Program-made: the position numbers and the translations under genes | Notes under the pieces: generated by a model | Told to the model about the DNA's origin: nothing | Databases searched by the model: none | The model's input: the letters and a program-made list of their open reading frames with translations, nothing else | Part shown: in pieces, positions 54,245 to 63,180 of the stretch | Numbering within the stretch: position 1 is the stretch's first letter | How the letters are laid out: each line of letters opens with the position of its first letter | NCBI GenBank assembly: GCA_023301465.1 | Contig: JALZUQ010000001.1 | Location: 1-64,000, forward strand | From: Oligoflexales bacterium | GTDB lineage: Bacteria; Bdellovibrionota_B; Oligoflexia; Oligoflexales; JALZUQ01 | DNA length: 64,000 nucleotides | Direction of reading: 5' to 3'

Positions 54245-54685
54245 ATGATGGACGACAAAAAATCAAATAAAAAAGCGAGCCAAAAAGACTTAGATGATTT
54301 TGAAATCTTTCTGAAAGAAATCGAGAACATAGACTCTCAAAAAATCGCAAAAAACAAAGAAAATGATGAACTGCCAATTCCCATTGCAAAAAAGAGTCAG
54401 TATCAAGCTGATATAGACCTACACCAAATGACGGTCAAAGAAGCAAAAAAGCACATTCTTCACACCTTAGACTCCCTACCAAAGCACTCTACTTATCAAC
54501 TTAGAATCATTACTGGGCGTGGCAGGCATAGTAAGAATGGTAGTGTACTTGGAGATGAAATCTATAAGTTTGTAAAAGAAACTTTAAAAAACAACATCAA
54601 AAAGATTGACCCCAATCCAAGTCACTCTTCTATAAATGGTATCTCGGTTCGGGGTCACTTTGTTGTTGAGTTTACTTTAGTTTAG
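54245..54685 (+). CDS. Smr-domain nuclease-like protein
   Basis: A 146-residue protein. A charged, lysine-rich N-terminal third is followed by a single Smr domain: DIDLHQMTVKEAKKHI, LRIITGRGRHSKNG and GHFVVEFTL. Single-domain Smr proteins (YdaL type) are DNA or RNA endonucleases; the DLH and GxGxHS motifs are intact. A second ATG follows the first at once. The end overlaps convergent htpX by 9 bases. Confidence 0.85.
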   Translation: MMDDKKSNKKASQKDLDDFEIFLKEIENIDSQKIAKNKENDELPIPIAKKSQYQADIDLHQMTVKEAKKHILHTLDSLPKHSTYQLRIITGRGRHSKNGSVLGDEIYKFVKETLKNNIKKIDPNPSHSSINGISVRGHFVVEFTLV

Positions 54686-55606
54686 CTGCCCTTCTCTAAG
54701 TGCTGCAATGCGTTTTTCTAGTGGTGGATGCGTTGACATTAAAGCCATGATTGCACTCTTTCCAGAGATTTTCATAGTGGCTACACTGCTTGCACCGGCT
54801 GCAATCATTTCTTTGGATTGGTTTAATCGCTCAAGTGCAGCGATCATTTTTTGACGACCTGCTAATTCAGCTCCGCCTTTATCAGCACGAAACTCTCGCC
54901 ACCTCGAAAAAGAACCGACAATCATGGAACCAAAAATCCCGAAAACAAACTGAAAAACCATAACAATGCCAAAGTAAGCAAACCCGCTTGTTCCGTTATC
55001 CCTACTGCCTTCACCCCTAGAAATATTTGAAATGGCAAATGCCACTACTCTCGCTAGGTACATCACAAAGGCATTGATGACACCTTGTAACAAGGTCATC
55101 GTTACCATATCACCGTTTGCAATATGTGCTACTTCGTGCCCCAGTACTCCCTCTACTTCGTCTTTTCTCATCTTAGATAATAAGCCAGATGAAACCGCAA
55201 CTAAAGAGTTAGACTTTGTTGGCCCTGTTGCAAATGCATTTACTTCTGGGGAATTGTAATAACCAACTTCTGGCATTTTAGGTAAACCAGCTTTTAATGC
55301 TAAGCTATGAACTGTATTGCGAAGTTCGAGAAGCCTTGGATCACCCGTGTTCTCATCAATAACTTGAACCCCCATAGATCTTTTCACCATCACCTTTGAT
55401 AATAACAAAGAAATAATCGAGGCACCCATACCCCAAAGAGTACACATCACTAACATGGAAACATGGTTAATCCCTGATGATGATGTCATCGTTGCATCTA
55501 GGCCAAAAACACGCATGATAATACTGATGGTTGCTACAATTACCATATTGGTAATCAAAAATAATATAACTCGTTTGGCTATCGCCATAATTAACCTCTT
55601 CATCAT
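54677..55606 (-). CDS. htpX: HtpX membrane metalloprotease
   Basis: A 309-residue inner-membrane M48B protease that degrades misfolded membrane proteins. Two N-terminal transmembrane helices, then LGHEVAHIANGDMV near 157, two further helices, and SFSRWREFRADKGGAELAG with the third metal ligand. The C-terminal STHPPLEKRIAAL is typical. Its ATG is doubled (MMKR). It is the third M48-family gene in this window. Confidence 0.95.
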   Translation of the reverse strand: MMKRLIMAIAKRVILFLITNMVIVATISIIMRVFGLDATMTSSSGINHVSMLVMCTLWGMGASIISLLLSKVMVKRSMGVQVIDENTGDPRLLELRNTVHSLALKAGLPKMPEVGYYNSPEVNAFATGPTKSNSLVAVSSGLLSKMRKDEVEGVLGHEVAHIANGDMVTMTLLQGVINAFVMYLARVVAFAISNISRGEGSRDNGTSGFAYFGIVMVFQFVFGIFGSMIVGSFSRWREFRADKGGAELAGRQKMIAALERLNQSKEMIAAGASSVATMKISGKSAIMALMSTHPPLEKRIAALREGQLN

Positions 55607-55681
55607 TAAGTAACTAGTATAGACTAAGTCTCTTAATAATAATTTAAGTCTTACATTTCATTTGTCTAGTTATGAGGACAA

Positions 55682-55704
55682 AAAAACAGCATGTCGCTGT
55701 TTTT
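55682..55704 (-). terminator. Terminator of the mdh-lipoprotein operon
   Basis: AAAAACAGC (55682-55690) and GCTGTTTTT (55696-55704) form a 9-bp stem with a 5-base loop. On the minus strand it ends in a long T-run, 53 bases past the lipoprotein stop. T-rich sequence on the other side makes it potentially bidirectional. Confidence 0.8.
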
Positions 55705-55757
55705 CTTTTTAAAATCAAGTAGTTGAAGTAAGGGTGTGTACTCTGTTTGAGGTTTTA

Positions 55758-56300
55758 TTAACGATTTAGTGTAGAAACGCTTTTCATGGCAACATGAACC
55801 GTTCGAGGTAGTTTAGGTTTTGGGGCACCAATTTCAAAAGAGACGTTATTGATAATACGGCCCGTTTCTGCAAGTTCTAGAAAACTTCTTTGGGGAACAA
55901 CCCAAGAGCTGCTGTCTTTTCTCTGAGTTTTGTTTTGAACTTTTACTTGGGAAATTTTTCTCCCTAGTTTGGTAACAGTAATTTTTACTTGGTTACGGTA
56001 AACATTATCTTTATAGCGAAACTGGTCCCAGCTTGTTAGAAGCGTTTTTTGCTTAATGTTCATTTTTTTGAACGCGTAATTTGCAGATAAAACGGTAATA
56101 ACAGAATCCCAAAGATCTCGCTCGTTTGCTTGAAAACGATAAGACGATTCATCTACGGCATAAACTTTTGGGATTACCACGTCAGAGTTTACCTGTGTGT
56201 TTTCATGTTTTTTAAAGTAAGACGATATACGATTAGGCACACAGGCATTCATTAAGAAAACAGCACTAAATAAAACAATATACTTCATAGGTAAACTCAT
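55758..56300 (-). CDS. Predicted outer-membrane lipoprotein, unknown function
   Basis: A 180-residue protein with a signal peptide and lipobox MNAC (Cys20). The mature part has a core around FQANERDLWDSVITVLSANYAFKKMN..LLTSWDQF, loosely like BamC/DUF3576-type lipoproteins in which a Trp-containing helix precedes a strand with conserved TxW. That comparison is weak. It lies 7 bases after mdh and so is probably co-transcribed, followed by a terminator. A second ATG at codon 5 is an alternative start. Confidence 0.6.
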   Translation of the reverse strand: MSLPMKYIVLFSAVFLMNACVPNRISSYFKKHENTQVNSDVVIPKVYAVDESSYRFQANERDLWDSVITVLSANYAFKKMNIKQKTLLTSWDQFRYKDNVYRNQVKITVTKLGRKISQVKVQNKTQRKDSSSWVVPQRSFLELAETGRIINNVSFEIGAPKPKLPRTVHVAMKSVSTLNR

Positions 56301-56307
56301 TCGTTTG

Positions 56308-57297
56308 TTATTTTGTTAATAAGTCTTTTACAACATCACGTTCTTTTAAAAGCTCATCGGTTGTCGTTTTCATTTTTGTTTTTGCAAAATCACTCAACGG
56401 CAAATTAGGCACAACACTAATGTTGCCCTTACCGTCCGATGTCACTGGAAATGAGTATATTAAACCTTTTGGAACACCGTAGGCTTCACCGTCAGATGGT
56501 ATTGCTGCAGAGAACCACTCACCTTTTTTTGTTGGTGTTACGATAGCTTTCATATGATCAATACATGCTGATGCTGCTGATGCTGCGGAAGATTTTCCTC
56601 TAGCTGCAATGATCGCTGCACCGCGTTTTTGAACGGTTGTTAAGAAGCCGTTTTCTAACCACTTACGATCAGAGATCAAATCTGTAGCAGGTTTTCCAGA
56701 AATTTTTGCGTTCTCAAAGTCTGGATACATGGTAGAACTATGGTTGCCCCAAATAGTAAGGTTACTGACTTCTTTGACACGAACACCTGCTTTTTCTGCT
56801 AGCTGAGCTCTTGCTCTGTTTTGATCCAGCATCGTCATTGCGTGAAAACGTCTCGGGTCAACATCATTTGCATTATGTTGAGCAATTAATGCGTTTGTAT
56901 TACATGGATTTCCAACAACAATAACTTGAAGATCGCTAGCAGCTTTTTGAAGTGCTTTACCTTGGCTAACAAAGATTGGTCCGTTTTGAAGAATAAGATC
57001 ATTTCTCTCCATACCAGGCCCTCGTGGTTTTGAGCCCACAAGCAAAGACCAATTTACGCCATCAAAACCCGTCATTGGATCATCGTAAATATCAATACCC
57101 GCAAGTGTTGAAAAACCACAGTCATGGATTTCCATTGCAGTACCTTCAGCTGCTTTTACAGCGACCGGTAACTCTACTAAATTTAAATGAACTGGGGTAT
57201 CTGGTCCAAAAACCTGCCCTGATGCGATTCTAAATAATAGTGCGTACCCGATTTGGCCAGCAGCACCCGTAACAGCAACTTTTATAGGCTGAGTCAT
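56308..57297 (-). CDS. mdh: Malate dehydrogenase
   Basis: A 329-residue NAD-dependent MDH of the type found in Chlamydia, eukaryotic cytosol and many proteobacteria (not the LDH-like form). It has the nucleotide-binding VTGAAGQIGYALLFRIA, the LVGSKPRGPGMERNDL loop with substrate arginines, VGNPCNTNALIA, TMLDQNRARAQ and the catalytic TIWGNHSSTMYPD (His). GGAT precedes the ATG. It feeds the same TCA cycle as the sucB-lpd-sucA operon. Confidence 0.96.
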   Translation of the reverse strand: MTQPIKVAVTGAAGQIGYALLFRIASGQVFGPDTPVHLNLVELPVAVKAAEGTAMEIHDCGFSTLAGIDIYDDPMTGFDGVNWSLLVGSKPRGPGMERNDLILQNGPIFVSQGKALQKAASDLQVIVVGNPCNTNALIAQHNANDVDPRRFHAMTMLDQNRARAQLAEKAGVRVKEVSNLTIWGNHSSTMYPDFENAKISGKPATDLISDRKWLENGFLTTVQKRGAAIIAARGKSSAASAASACIDHMKAIVTPTKKGEWFSAAIPSDGEAYGVPKGLIYSFPVTSDGKGNISVVPNLPLSDFAKTKMKTTTDELLKERDVVKDLLTK

Positions 57298-57389
57298 GAA
57301 ATATCCTTTTTAAATGCACCTATAAAGTACCAATTCCCTGCTAGAGAGTCACGGTGTTTTATTCACAACATTTTTATCAGGATTTCGAA

Positions 57390-58091
57390 TTAATCTGAAA
57401 GTTTAATGAGCTTAAGAGTCGACTTAGCTTTTGTTTTCTTAGGTTTTTTATTCCAGTATTTTGCATTTGGCTTATAACCATCAAGCTCGGTCCAATGAGA
57501 TGCCTTCCCATTTTTCATAAATGAAAGAACTTTTACTTCTCCGCTTCCTTCAAGTTCGTGCCTACAAACTCGGCATGCCATCACCGTATGATTTTTAATG
57601 CCAACAGAAACATCTACATAACGAAAATGAAGCGGGTGATGAGGTCTGGAGCAAAAATAACAACCGATCTTAGAATTTTTATCAATAGAAAGGTCATTAT
57701 ACAAAAGATCTGTTTGATATTTACCGAGTCCAATTTGCTGGTGAACCGCTTTTGATAATCTCTGACATCGCTCAGTAATTTGCTTTGCTAAAAAAGCTGT
57801 TGCCTCAACGGAAGCATAATCTTCTTGAATTCTACCTTTGGAGCTAGAGATAGACTCTAATAAATTTTTAAGCACATTTGTTGTTGTTTCAAAATAACCG
57901 AGCAAAACCTGATCGTGCAAAAATAGAAGTCTCGGTTTTTCTCGGTTGAGGTAAAACTGGCTCTTCTCTAATTGTTGAATAACTTGGCCCCACGACACAG
58001 CAACAATGGCAGGGTAGCGATACAGTCGATAGATTTGCCTAATAAGCAAACATATTAAAACTATTAATATTAGAATCACATAGATTTTCAT
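57390..58091 (-). CDS. Single-pass membrane protein with CxxC zinc-ribbon-like motif, unknown
   Basis: A 233-residue protein of unknown family. An N-terminal transmembrane helix (about 2-20) is followed by a helical region with few motifs. A zinc-ribbon-like CYFC ... CRVC pair is spaced about 30 residues apart with HHPLHFRYVDV between. The C-terminus is very Lys-rich. The protein probably faces the cytoplasm. It lies 92 bases upstream of mdh on the same strand; a shared transcript is possible. No clear ribosome-binding site. Confidence 0.6.
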   Translation of the reverse strand: MKIYVILILIVLICLLIRQIYRLYRYPAIVAVSWGQVIQQLEKSQFYLNREKPRLLFLHDQVLLGYFETTTNVLKNLLESISSSKGRIQEDYASVEATAFLAKQITERCQRLSKAVHQQIGLGKYQTDLLYNDLSIDKNSKIGCYFCSRPHHPLHFRYVDVSVGIKNHTVMACRVCRHELEGSGEVKVLSFMKNGKASHWTELDGYKPNAKYWNKKPKKTKAKSTLKLIKLSD

Positions 58092-58141
58092 AGAATGATT
58101 ATATAAAAAATTTTATAAAAAGGGAAATAATATTAAAAAAC

Positions 58142-58181
58142 TCAATAATATCCATATTTTATGGTGTCACCATATTATTGA
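58142..58181. promoter_or_regulatory. 40-bp dyad upstream of the degenerate MBL gene
   Basis: A 10-bp perfect inverted repeat (TCAATAATAT 58142-58151 with ATATTATTGA 58172-58181) encloses CCATATTTTATGG and an overlapping GGTGTCACC. It lies 35 bases before the ATG at 58216. Part resembles the LexA-like operator core (CCATA..TATGGTG) with a shorter spacer. It may be a regulator site or a hairpin. Confidence 0.4.
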
Positions 58182-58215
58182 TTATGCAACAATAAGCTGA
58201 AGGAAACAGTTTGCT

Positions 58216-59208
58216 ATGGAAATCATTCAAACCGAAAATGGGCTACACCTAAAGGACTCGATCTTATGGCTCGACGGGGAATGCAAAAAATCTCAGCTAA
58301 ATTTTATTTCCTCGATTGAATCCTATCAACAGTTTAAACACAGCCCTCAAGCCCAAGTCATTACCAGCTACGAAACAGCAAAGCTTATTACCCCACTTCG
58401 AGAAGCTCAAAATGCTTTGATCTGCGAGTTTAATCGTCCGTTTTCTGTAGGAAACTTAGAGCTAGAACTAATACCTTCTGGGCATATTTTTGGTGGTTCA
58501 ATGCTCCGCATTAAATACCAACAAGAGTCTCTATTATATGCTCCAGTCATCCAAACAAAAAAAACGAATATTCAAAGACAAATTCAAGTTGGAAAATCTG
58601 ACACTTTACTCCTTGGTGCAAACAACCTTGATTCATCAGGGCATCAATCCATCAAAAAAGAATATGAAAAACTTCGAGAGTTTGTCTCACAAAAAATGCT
58701 AAGCGGCACACAAAGAGTCAATATTTTATGTAGCTTAAGTATCTCTTCAGATCTTACCCACTTTTTTTCTAACTCAGAAATAAAAGTTGTCACCCATCAT
58801 GATATATACCGACTTAATAAAGCATACGAAGACAGTGGAAGACCGGTTGGTAAATACACCTTATTCAAAGGGCGTGCGAGCCTACCTGAAAAACCATGCG
58901 TTGTTTTATTTCCTTTTAAGACTCAACTTGGCTCTCACATAAGGACAGAGGTTCCCGACGGGTCCGTAGCTGTCATTGACGACTCACGCTGGAACCCTAT
59001 TCACTTAGACGCACTAAGAATCCCTGAGTACCGAACAAAAATCAACAGTGCTGCAGGCATCAGTGAAATTAAAAAATTTATAAAGTGTGTCGATCCCAAA
59101 AAAATTATCTTATTTGGGCCGTATTCTAAGGCAATGCGTTCTAATTTATCTGAGCATCATGCTAATACAAATGAGGTTTATAAGAACCATCAACCTTCAC
59201 TGTTCTAA
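58216..59208 (+). CDS. Degenerate metallo-beta-lactamase/beta-CASP-like protein
   Basis: A 330-residue protein laid out like the MBL-beta-CASP nucleases (ligase-associated exonuclease type). GLHLKDSILWLDG opens strand 1-2, then NFISSIESYQQF sits where ISHAHxDH should be, so the metal ligands are missing. VITSYETAKLI, the later PSGHIFGGSML (one His kept) and a beta-CASP-like middle are still visible. The catalytic site looks lost, so it may be structural or regulatory, or my alignment may be wrong. AAGGA lies about 10 bases before the ATG. Confidence 0.45.
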   Translation: MEIIQTENGLHLKDSILWLDGECKKSQLNFISSIESYQQFKHSPQAQVITSYETAKLITPLREAQNALICEFNRPFSVGNLELELIPSGHIFGGSMLRIKYQQESLLYAPVIQTKKTNIQRQIQVGKSDTLLLGANNLDSSGHQSIKKEYEKLREFVSQKMLSGTQRVNILCSLSISSDLTHFFSNSEIKVVTHHDIYRLNKAYEDSGRPVGKYTLFKGRASLPEKPCVVLFPFKTQLGSHIRTEVPDGSVAVIDDSRWNPIHLDALRIPEYRTKINSAAGISEIKKFIKCVDPKKIILFGPYSKAMRSNLSEHHANTNEVYKNHQPSLF

Positions 59209-59401
59209 TGACTCTTTTTAGGTTCCAACACCTATTTGAAGTGAAGTTTTTGACACCCGTCCATTGTTTCAACAACTCGTCAGAAAAATAAACCAATATT
59301 TTTAGACACTTATTTTGGGTGCTTGCTTGCAATTAACTAAACACCTCAGTCAATGAGGCGTTGTTGTCCCAGTTGAATCCACGTTGTATCGGAGTTGAAA
59401 A
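59209..59401. other. 193-bp intergenic region with a short hairpin
   Basis: Contains a hairpin (59340-59348 with 59354-59362, one mismatch, loop GTCAA), which could end the upstream transcript, though only GTTGTT follows. The 3' part supplies GGAG for the next gene. Nothing else is recognisable. Confidence 0.4.
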
Positions 59402-59758
59402 ATGAAAAATGTTCTAGCAAATGTCCAAAGTATTGTAAAAGAATCATACCAAATCCCATGGCTTCCGCCACTTTGGGAAGTATTATACCAAGAAGGAGTA
59501 AGAGGAAATCACTTACTTTTTAGTAAAGACGATCAAAGATATTTTCAATCTAGAGACTTATATAAATCATCTACAATTGCTGATATATATTCTGATGATT
59601 TAGAAGAAATCATACTAAAACTATTATGCTGCTGCGAACTTTCAAGCCTTATTCAAACCGTTGAAAGCCACAGTAAAGATACCAGAGAAAAGCTATATCA
59701 CTTATATCTTCACACCTTAAACGTAAGCAGACGCTACCATAAGGGCTCTCTTAACTAA
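59402..59758 (+). CDS. Small protein of unknown function
   Basis: A 118-residue, probably cytoplasmic helical protein without a signal peptide or membrane segment. A Pro/Trp-rich start (YQIPWLPPLWEVLY) is followed by a mixed region and a helical half with a Cys cluster (LLCCCELSSL). It has GGAG seven bases before the ATG, and its codon use looks like its neighbours', so I take it as real. It stands between the MBL-like gene and ftsK. I recognise no family. Confidence 0.55.
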   Translation: MKNVLANVQSIVKESYQIPWLPPLWEVLYQEGVRGNHLLFSKDDQRYFQSRDLYKSSTIADIYSDDLEEIILKLLCCCELSSLIQTVESHSKDTREKLYHLYLHTLNVSRRYHKGSLN

Positions 59759-59805
59759 TTAATAAGCTTAAAGTAACTCTCGTTCTTTGAGGTATTCTAA
59801 AAATA

Positions 59806-59826
59806 ATATCATCACTTAAATGATAT
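59806..59826. promoter_or_regulatory. Palindrome upstream of ftsK
   Basis: ATATCAT (59806-59812) and ATGATAT (59820-59826) form a perfect inverted repeat with a 7-base centre, 35 bases before the ftsK ATG. It could be an operator or part of the promoter region. The sequence is AT-rich, so chance is possible. Confidence 0.3.
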
Positions 59827-59861
59827 AATATTAGGATACTTCCATTGAACGAGATTTTTTT

Positions 59862-62045
59862 ATGTCTACAAAAACAATAGATCAGCGTGTCGGTCCATTC
59901 TCTTATTTACATTATTTTTTATATCTCGCCGTTAGCCTCTACCTTCTTTTGGCTCTTTTTAGTTTTTCTTTAAATGATCCCTCTATTCTTGCTAGTAACT
60001 ATCCGCAACTCATGCCCCTACATAATATTTGTGGCCTCATTGGCTCTCAAGTTGCTGGATGGCTTATTTGGCAGTTTGGTGTTCTTTCCTTTAGTATTCC
60101 TTTACTACTGACGTTTGAGAGAACTCTCCACCTTAGAAAACACTCTTTTTCTTTTTATTGGGTATATATCTTACTTCTTGGTTTTACTGCTTCTATTCTT
60201 CTCGTAGAGAACTTTGCATATCATTTTGAAATTGAGGGTTTTACACTTGCATCCACTGGAGCATTCGGACAAGAGCTCTATAATGTTATTACAAAGTATC
60301 TAGGCAACACTGGGCCTTGGGTTTTCATTGGCATGATTGCACTCTCAACCTGTGCCCCACTCCTCTCTAAAACAACTTATATAATGAAAAAAATTCGAAA
60401 CATCCCTATTAAGATTCCTAAAACAAATGCTTTTACAAAAATAAAAAAACAAATGAAAGATTTTAGAGAAATTAAACCTATTGAAAAAGACCAAGAAAGC
60501 CCTATAGCTTTTATACCGGAAGATAATTTAGATGACGTGGAAGAGTTTATTGAGAATGAAAACCCTATCTCTGAAGAACCAACTGACATTGACACAACCG
60601 ATTCTAGCTTTATACCACCCACTGAGGTTTTTAATAGATCAAAAAACAACACGACCAACGAACAAGACAACCAACAAGAAACCAAAGACCTTTTACTTCA
60701 AACCCTTGCGGACTTTGGTGTAAAAGGTGAAATTATTAATGTTCAAAACGGCCCTGTTGTCGCAGTTTATGAATTCCAGCCAGTTGCCGGTACAAAACAA
60801 TCGAAAGTAATAGGACTTGCTGACGATTTAGCATTGTCTTTAAAAGTAGATAGTTTGTTAATCAACCCTGTTTCAGGAAAAAGAGCTCTTGGTATCGAAG
60901 TCCCAAACGATAATAGAGAGTTAGTTTATTTTGGTGATTTATTAACAAGCCGTCAGTTTAAACAAAGCAAAGATCCATTAACTTATGCTTTAGGTAAATC
61001 GATTTCAGGAGAAACTCTTTGTTTAGACATAACAAAGATGCCTCACCTATTAATGGCTGGTGCAACTGGTTCTGGTAAATCTGTGGCTGTTAATGCAATT
61101 ATTTGTAGTGTTTTAATGAAGGCAACACCTGCTGAAGTTCGGATGATTTTGGTAGACCCTAAAATGTTGGAATTAAGTGTATACGAAGAAATTCCACATT
61201 TACTTCTTCCGGTTATCACCGATCCTGGCGAAGCTGCTACTTCATTAAAGTGGGCCGTCAATGAGATGGAAAAACGCTACAAACTTATGCAAAAAACAAA
61301 GGTTCGAAGCATCGCGGGCTATAATCAGTTTATTGATAAAATGTCTCAGTATGAAAAAGAAACTTTTCTAGAAGAAAACGAGCTGGAAGAAATTGAGCCT
61401 CTGCCTTATATTCTGATTGTCATCGACGAACTAGCGGACTTGATGTTAACGGCTCCAAAAGATGTTGAATGCCAAATTCAAAGACTTGCACAAAAAGCCC
61501 GTGCCTCAGGCATCCACCTTGTGCTTGCAACTCAGAGGCCTTCCGTTGATATTATCACAGGTGTCATCAAGGCTAATCTCCCCTGTCGTGCTGCATTTCA
61601 AGTGGTATCAAAACACGACAGCCGCACTATTTTAGACCAACCGGGGGCCGATAAGCTTTTAGGCAAAGGTGATATGCTCCTTCAAAGACCGGGGTTCTTT
61701 AAGTTGCTTCGTGCTCAGTCGGCATTTATTAGTGATGAAGAAGTGAATGATCTTGTCGCTCAAATCAAAAGAAAACACAAAACAAACTACGATGCCACAT
61801 TAATGGATTGGATTGAAACAAACAACGTGACGCAAGCCGATGGAAGTCCATCTGATGATGACGACGACGTAAAATATACTGAAGCTGTCGATCTTGCACA
61901 ATCCAACGGTCACGTCTCAGCTTCTTTCTTACAACGTCACCTTAAAATAGGTTACAACCGAGCAGCAAGAATAGTTGAGGCTATGGAAAAACGGGGGCTT
62001 GTTGGAAAGTCTGAAGGATCAAAACCAAGACCGTGGTTAGGATAA
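59862..62045 (+). CDS. ftsK: DNA translocase FtsK/SpoIIIE
   Basis: A 727-residue septal DNA pump for chromosome segregation. Four N-terminal transmembrane helices (to about 170) are followed by a short acidic/Asn-rich linker, the alpha domain (FGVKGEIINVQNGPVVAVYEF), and the RecA-like motor with Walker A AGATGSGKSVAVN near 400, MILVDPKMLELSVY, and Walker B ILIVIDELADLM near 520. A C-terminal gamma winged-helix domain follows (YTEAVDLAQSNGHVS..RAARIVEAMEKRGLVG). The linker is much shorter than in E. coli FtsK, as in SpoIIIE-type proteins. Confidence 0.95.
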   Translation: MSTKTIDQRVGPFSYLHYFLYLAVSLYLLLALFSFSLNDPSILASNYPQLMPLHNICGLIGSQVAGWLIWQFGVLSFSIPLLLTFERTLHLRKHSFSFYWVYILLLGFTASILLVENFAYHFEIEGFTLASTGAFGQELYNVITKYLGNTGPWVFIGMIALSTCAPLLSKTTYIMKKIRNIPIKIPKTNAFTKIKKQMKDFREIKPIEKDQESPIAFIPEDNLDDVEEFIENENPISEEPTDIDTTDSSFIPPTEVFNRSKNNTTNEQDNQQETKDLLLQTLADFGVKGEIINVQNGPVVAVYEFQPVAGTKQSKVIGLADDLALSLKVDSLLINPVSGKRALGIEVPNDNRELVYFGDLLTSRQFKQSKDPLTYALGKSISGETLCLDITKMPHLLMAGATGSGKSVAVNAIICSVLMKATPAEVRMILVDPKMLELSVYEEIPHLLLPVITDPGEAATSLKWAVNEMEKRYKLMQKTKVRSIAGYNQFIDKMSQYEKETFLEENELEEIEPLPYILIVIDELADLMLTAPKDVECQIQRLAQKARASGIHLVLATQRPSVDIITGVIKANLPCRAAFQVVSKHDSRTILDQPGADKLLGKGDMLLQRPGFFKLLRAQSAFISDEEVNDLVAQIKRKHKTNYDATLMDWIETNNVTQADGSPSDDDDDVKYTEAVDLAQSNGHVSASFLQRHLKIGYNRAARIVEAMEKRGLVGKSEGSKPRPWLG

Positions 62046-62063
62046 TCTTCTTAATATTTACCT

Positions 62064-63116
62064 TCATATTGTAAGCAATTTACGCACATGTGACTCGTAG
62101 CTATAAATAGCTTGAAACTTTGTTGCTCTTTTTTCTCTTGTTGAGGTTCGTAACTTTATTTGGCTTTGAAGAAACTTCGCCATTTCGCTCACTCTATTGC
62201 GAGAGTTATGTGAATAAATAAAGCCGTCTTGAGAATCAAAAATACTTTGAAGGGAATGTACTCTCGAAACTAACATTGGAGTGCCGCACATCAAAAACTC
62301 ATAAGCTACTCTACAGATATACTCTGAACCCTCTGAACACACCCAGCCAAATAATGCTTCATTCATGTAATTCTCAATCTTGTCCACCCTAGTATAGTCT
62401 ACATAAACATCACGCCCAACCATTAAACCAGATACTAAAATCCAATCTTCGAGTGTTTGCTTACTTATGTTTTTTGGTTCTCCAATAATACGAAGCTTTA
62501 GGGATGGTATCTTTTTTTGTATCTCAGAAAAATCACTTAGTGCTTTTCTTAAACCTTTTACAGGGTCCAATCTACCTACAATAATTATTTCATTTTTTAT
62601 GTCGGAATTTATAAAATGGAATTTTTCTTTATCTAATGCCATTTCGATGATTCTTATTGGTTTTTTTGTTTGCTGCATTAATTGTTCTTTCAGAAACGCT
62701 GAAGGAACAATATATGACTTAATATGTAAATGAGGTAATTTTAGTTTTAGGATACTCCAAAAACTCGGACTGTTGATCTTATCTCCTTTAAACCTATAAA
62801 AATTAACATTCCAAAAAAAAAGTTTTAAAATCAGAGCCTGAAAATTTTCGCTACCACCATATGTGATCACTTGCTTGGGCTTGTATTTTATGAGTATTTT
62901 AAAAAGATAAAAAAACGTCCAAACGCTTTTTAGGTTAACGCCGATTACTTTAGTTGTTTTCTTTTGAGCTGTAACAAGTGGAGCTGTACCGTTTTGAAGG
63001 ACAAGTACGCTTTTTTGGTTTTTTGATGATAATGCGATATGGGAATTTCTTGCATATTCAGAAATAGCACTATTAAAACGATTTGAACTGATATGGATAA
63101 AAATAAAAAACCCCAA
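62064..63116 (-). CDS. GT4-type glycosyltransferase, start inside a terminator hairpin
   Basis: A 350-residue GT-B fold transferase. The N-terminal strand FIFIHISSNRFNSAISEY is the usual GT4 opening. IIIVGRLDPVKGLRKAL and SEGSEYICRVAYEFLMCGTPMLVS are the donor-binding motifs (ExxxxxxxE region). It lacks an ATG near the start: the only candidate that keeps the first strand is TTG 63116. That codon lies in the stem of the terminator at 63108-63131. It probably adds sugars to a surface glycan. A downstream terminator is not seen. Confidence 0.72.
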   Translation of the reverse strand: MGFFIFIHISSNRFNSAISEYARNSHIALSSKNQKSVLVLQNGTAPLVTAQKKTTKVIGVNLKSVWTFFYLFKILIKYKPKQVITYGGSENFQALILKLFFWNVNFYRFKGDKINSPSFWSILKLKLPHLHIKSYIVPSAFLKEQLMQQTKKPIRIIEMALDKEKFHFINSDIKNEIIIVGRLDPVKGLRKALSDFSEIQKKIPSLKLRIIGEPKNISKQTLEDWILVSGLMVGRDVYVDYTRVDKIENYMNEALFGWVCSEGSEYICRVAYEFLMCGTPMLVSRVHSLQSIFDSQDGFIYSHNSRNRVSEMAKFLQSQIKLRTSTREKRATKFQAIYSYESHVRKLLTI

Positions 63117-63131
63117 CGAATTTCGTTGAGG
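63108..63131 (-). terminator. Terminator of the small secreted-protein gene, overlapping the GT4 start
   Basis: On the minus strand CCTCAACGAA pairs with TTCGTTGGGG and is followed by six T. It lies about 50 bases after the stop at 63181. Because the GT4 gene starts within it, partial read-through would be needed to express that gene from the upstream promoter. Confidence 0.75.
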
Positions 63132-63180
63132 TTAGGGTAACAAATACTGAGTCACCTAAACTAGTAGTTTTTAGGATTAA

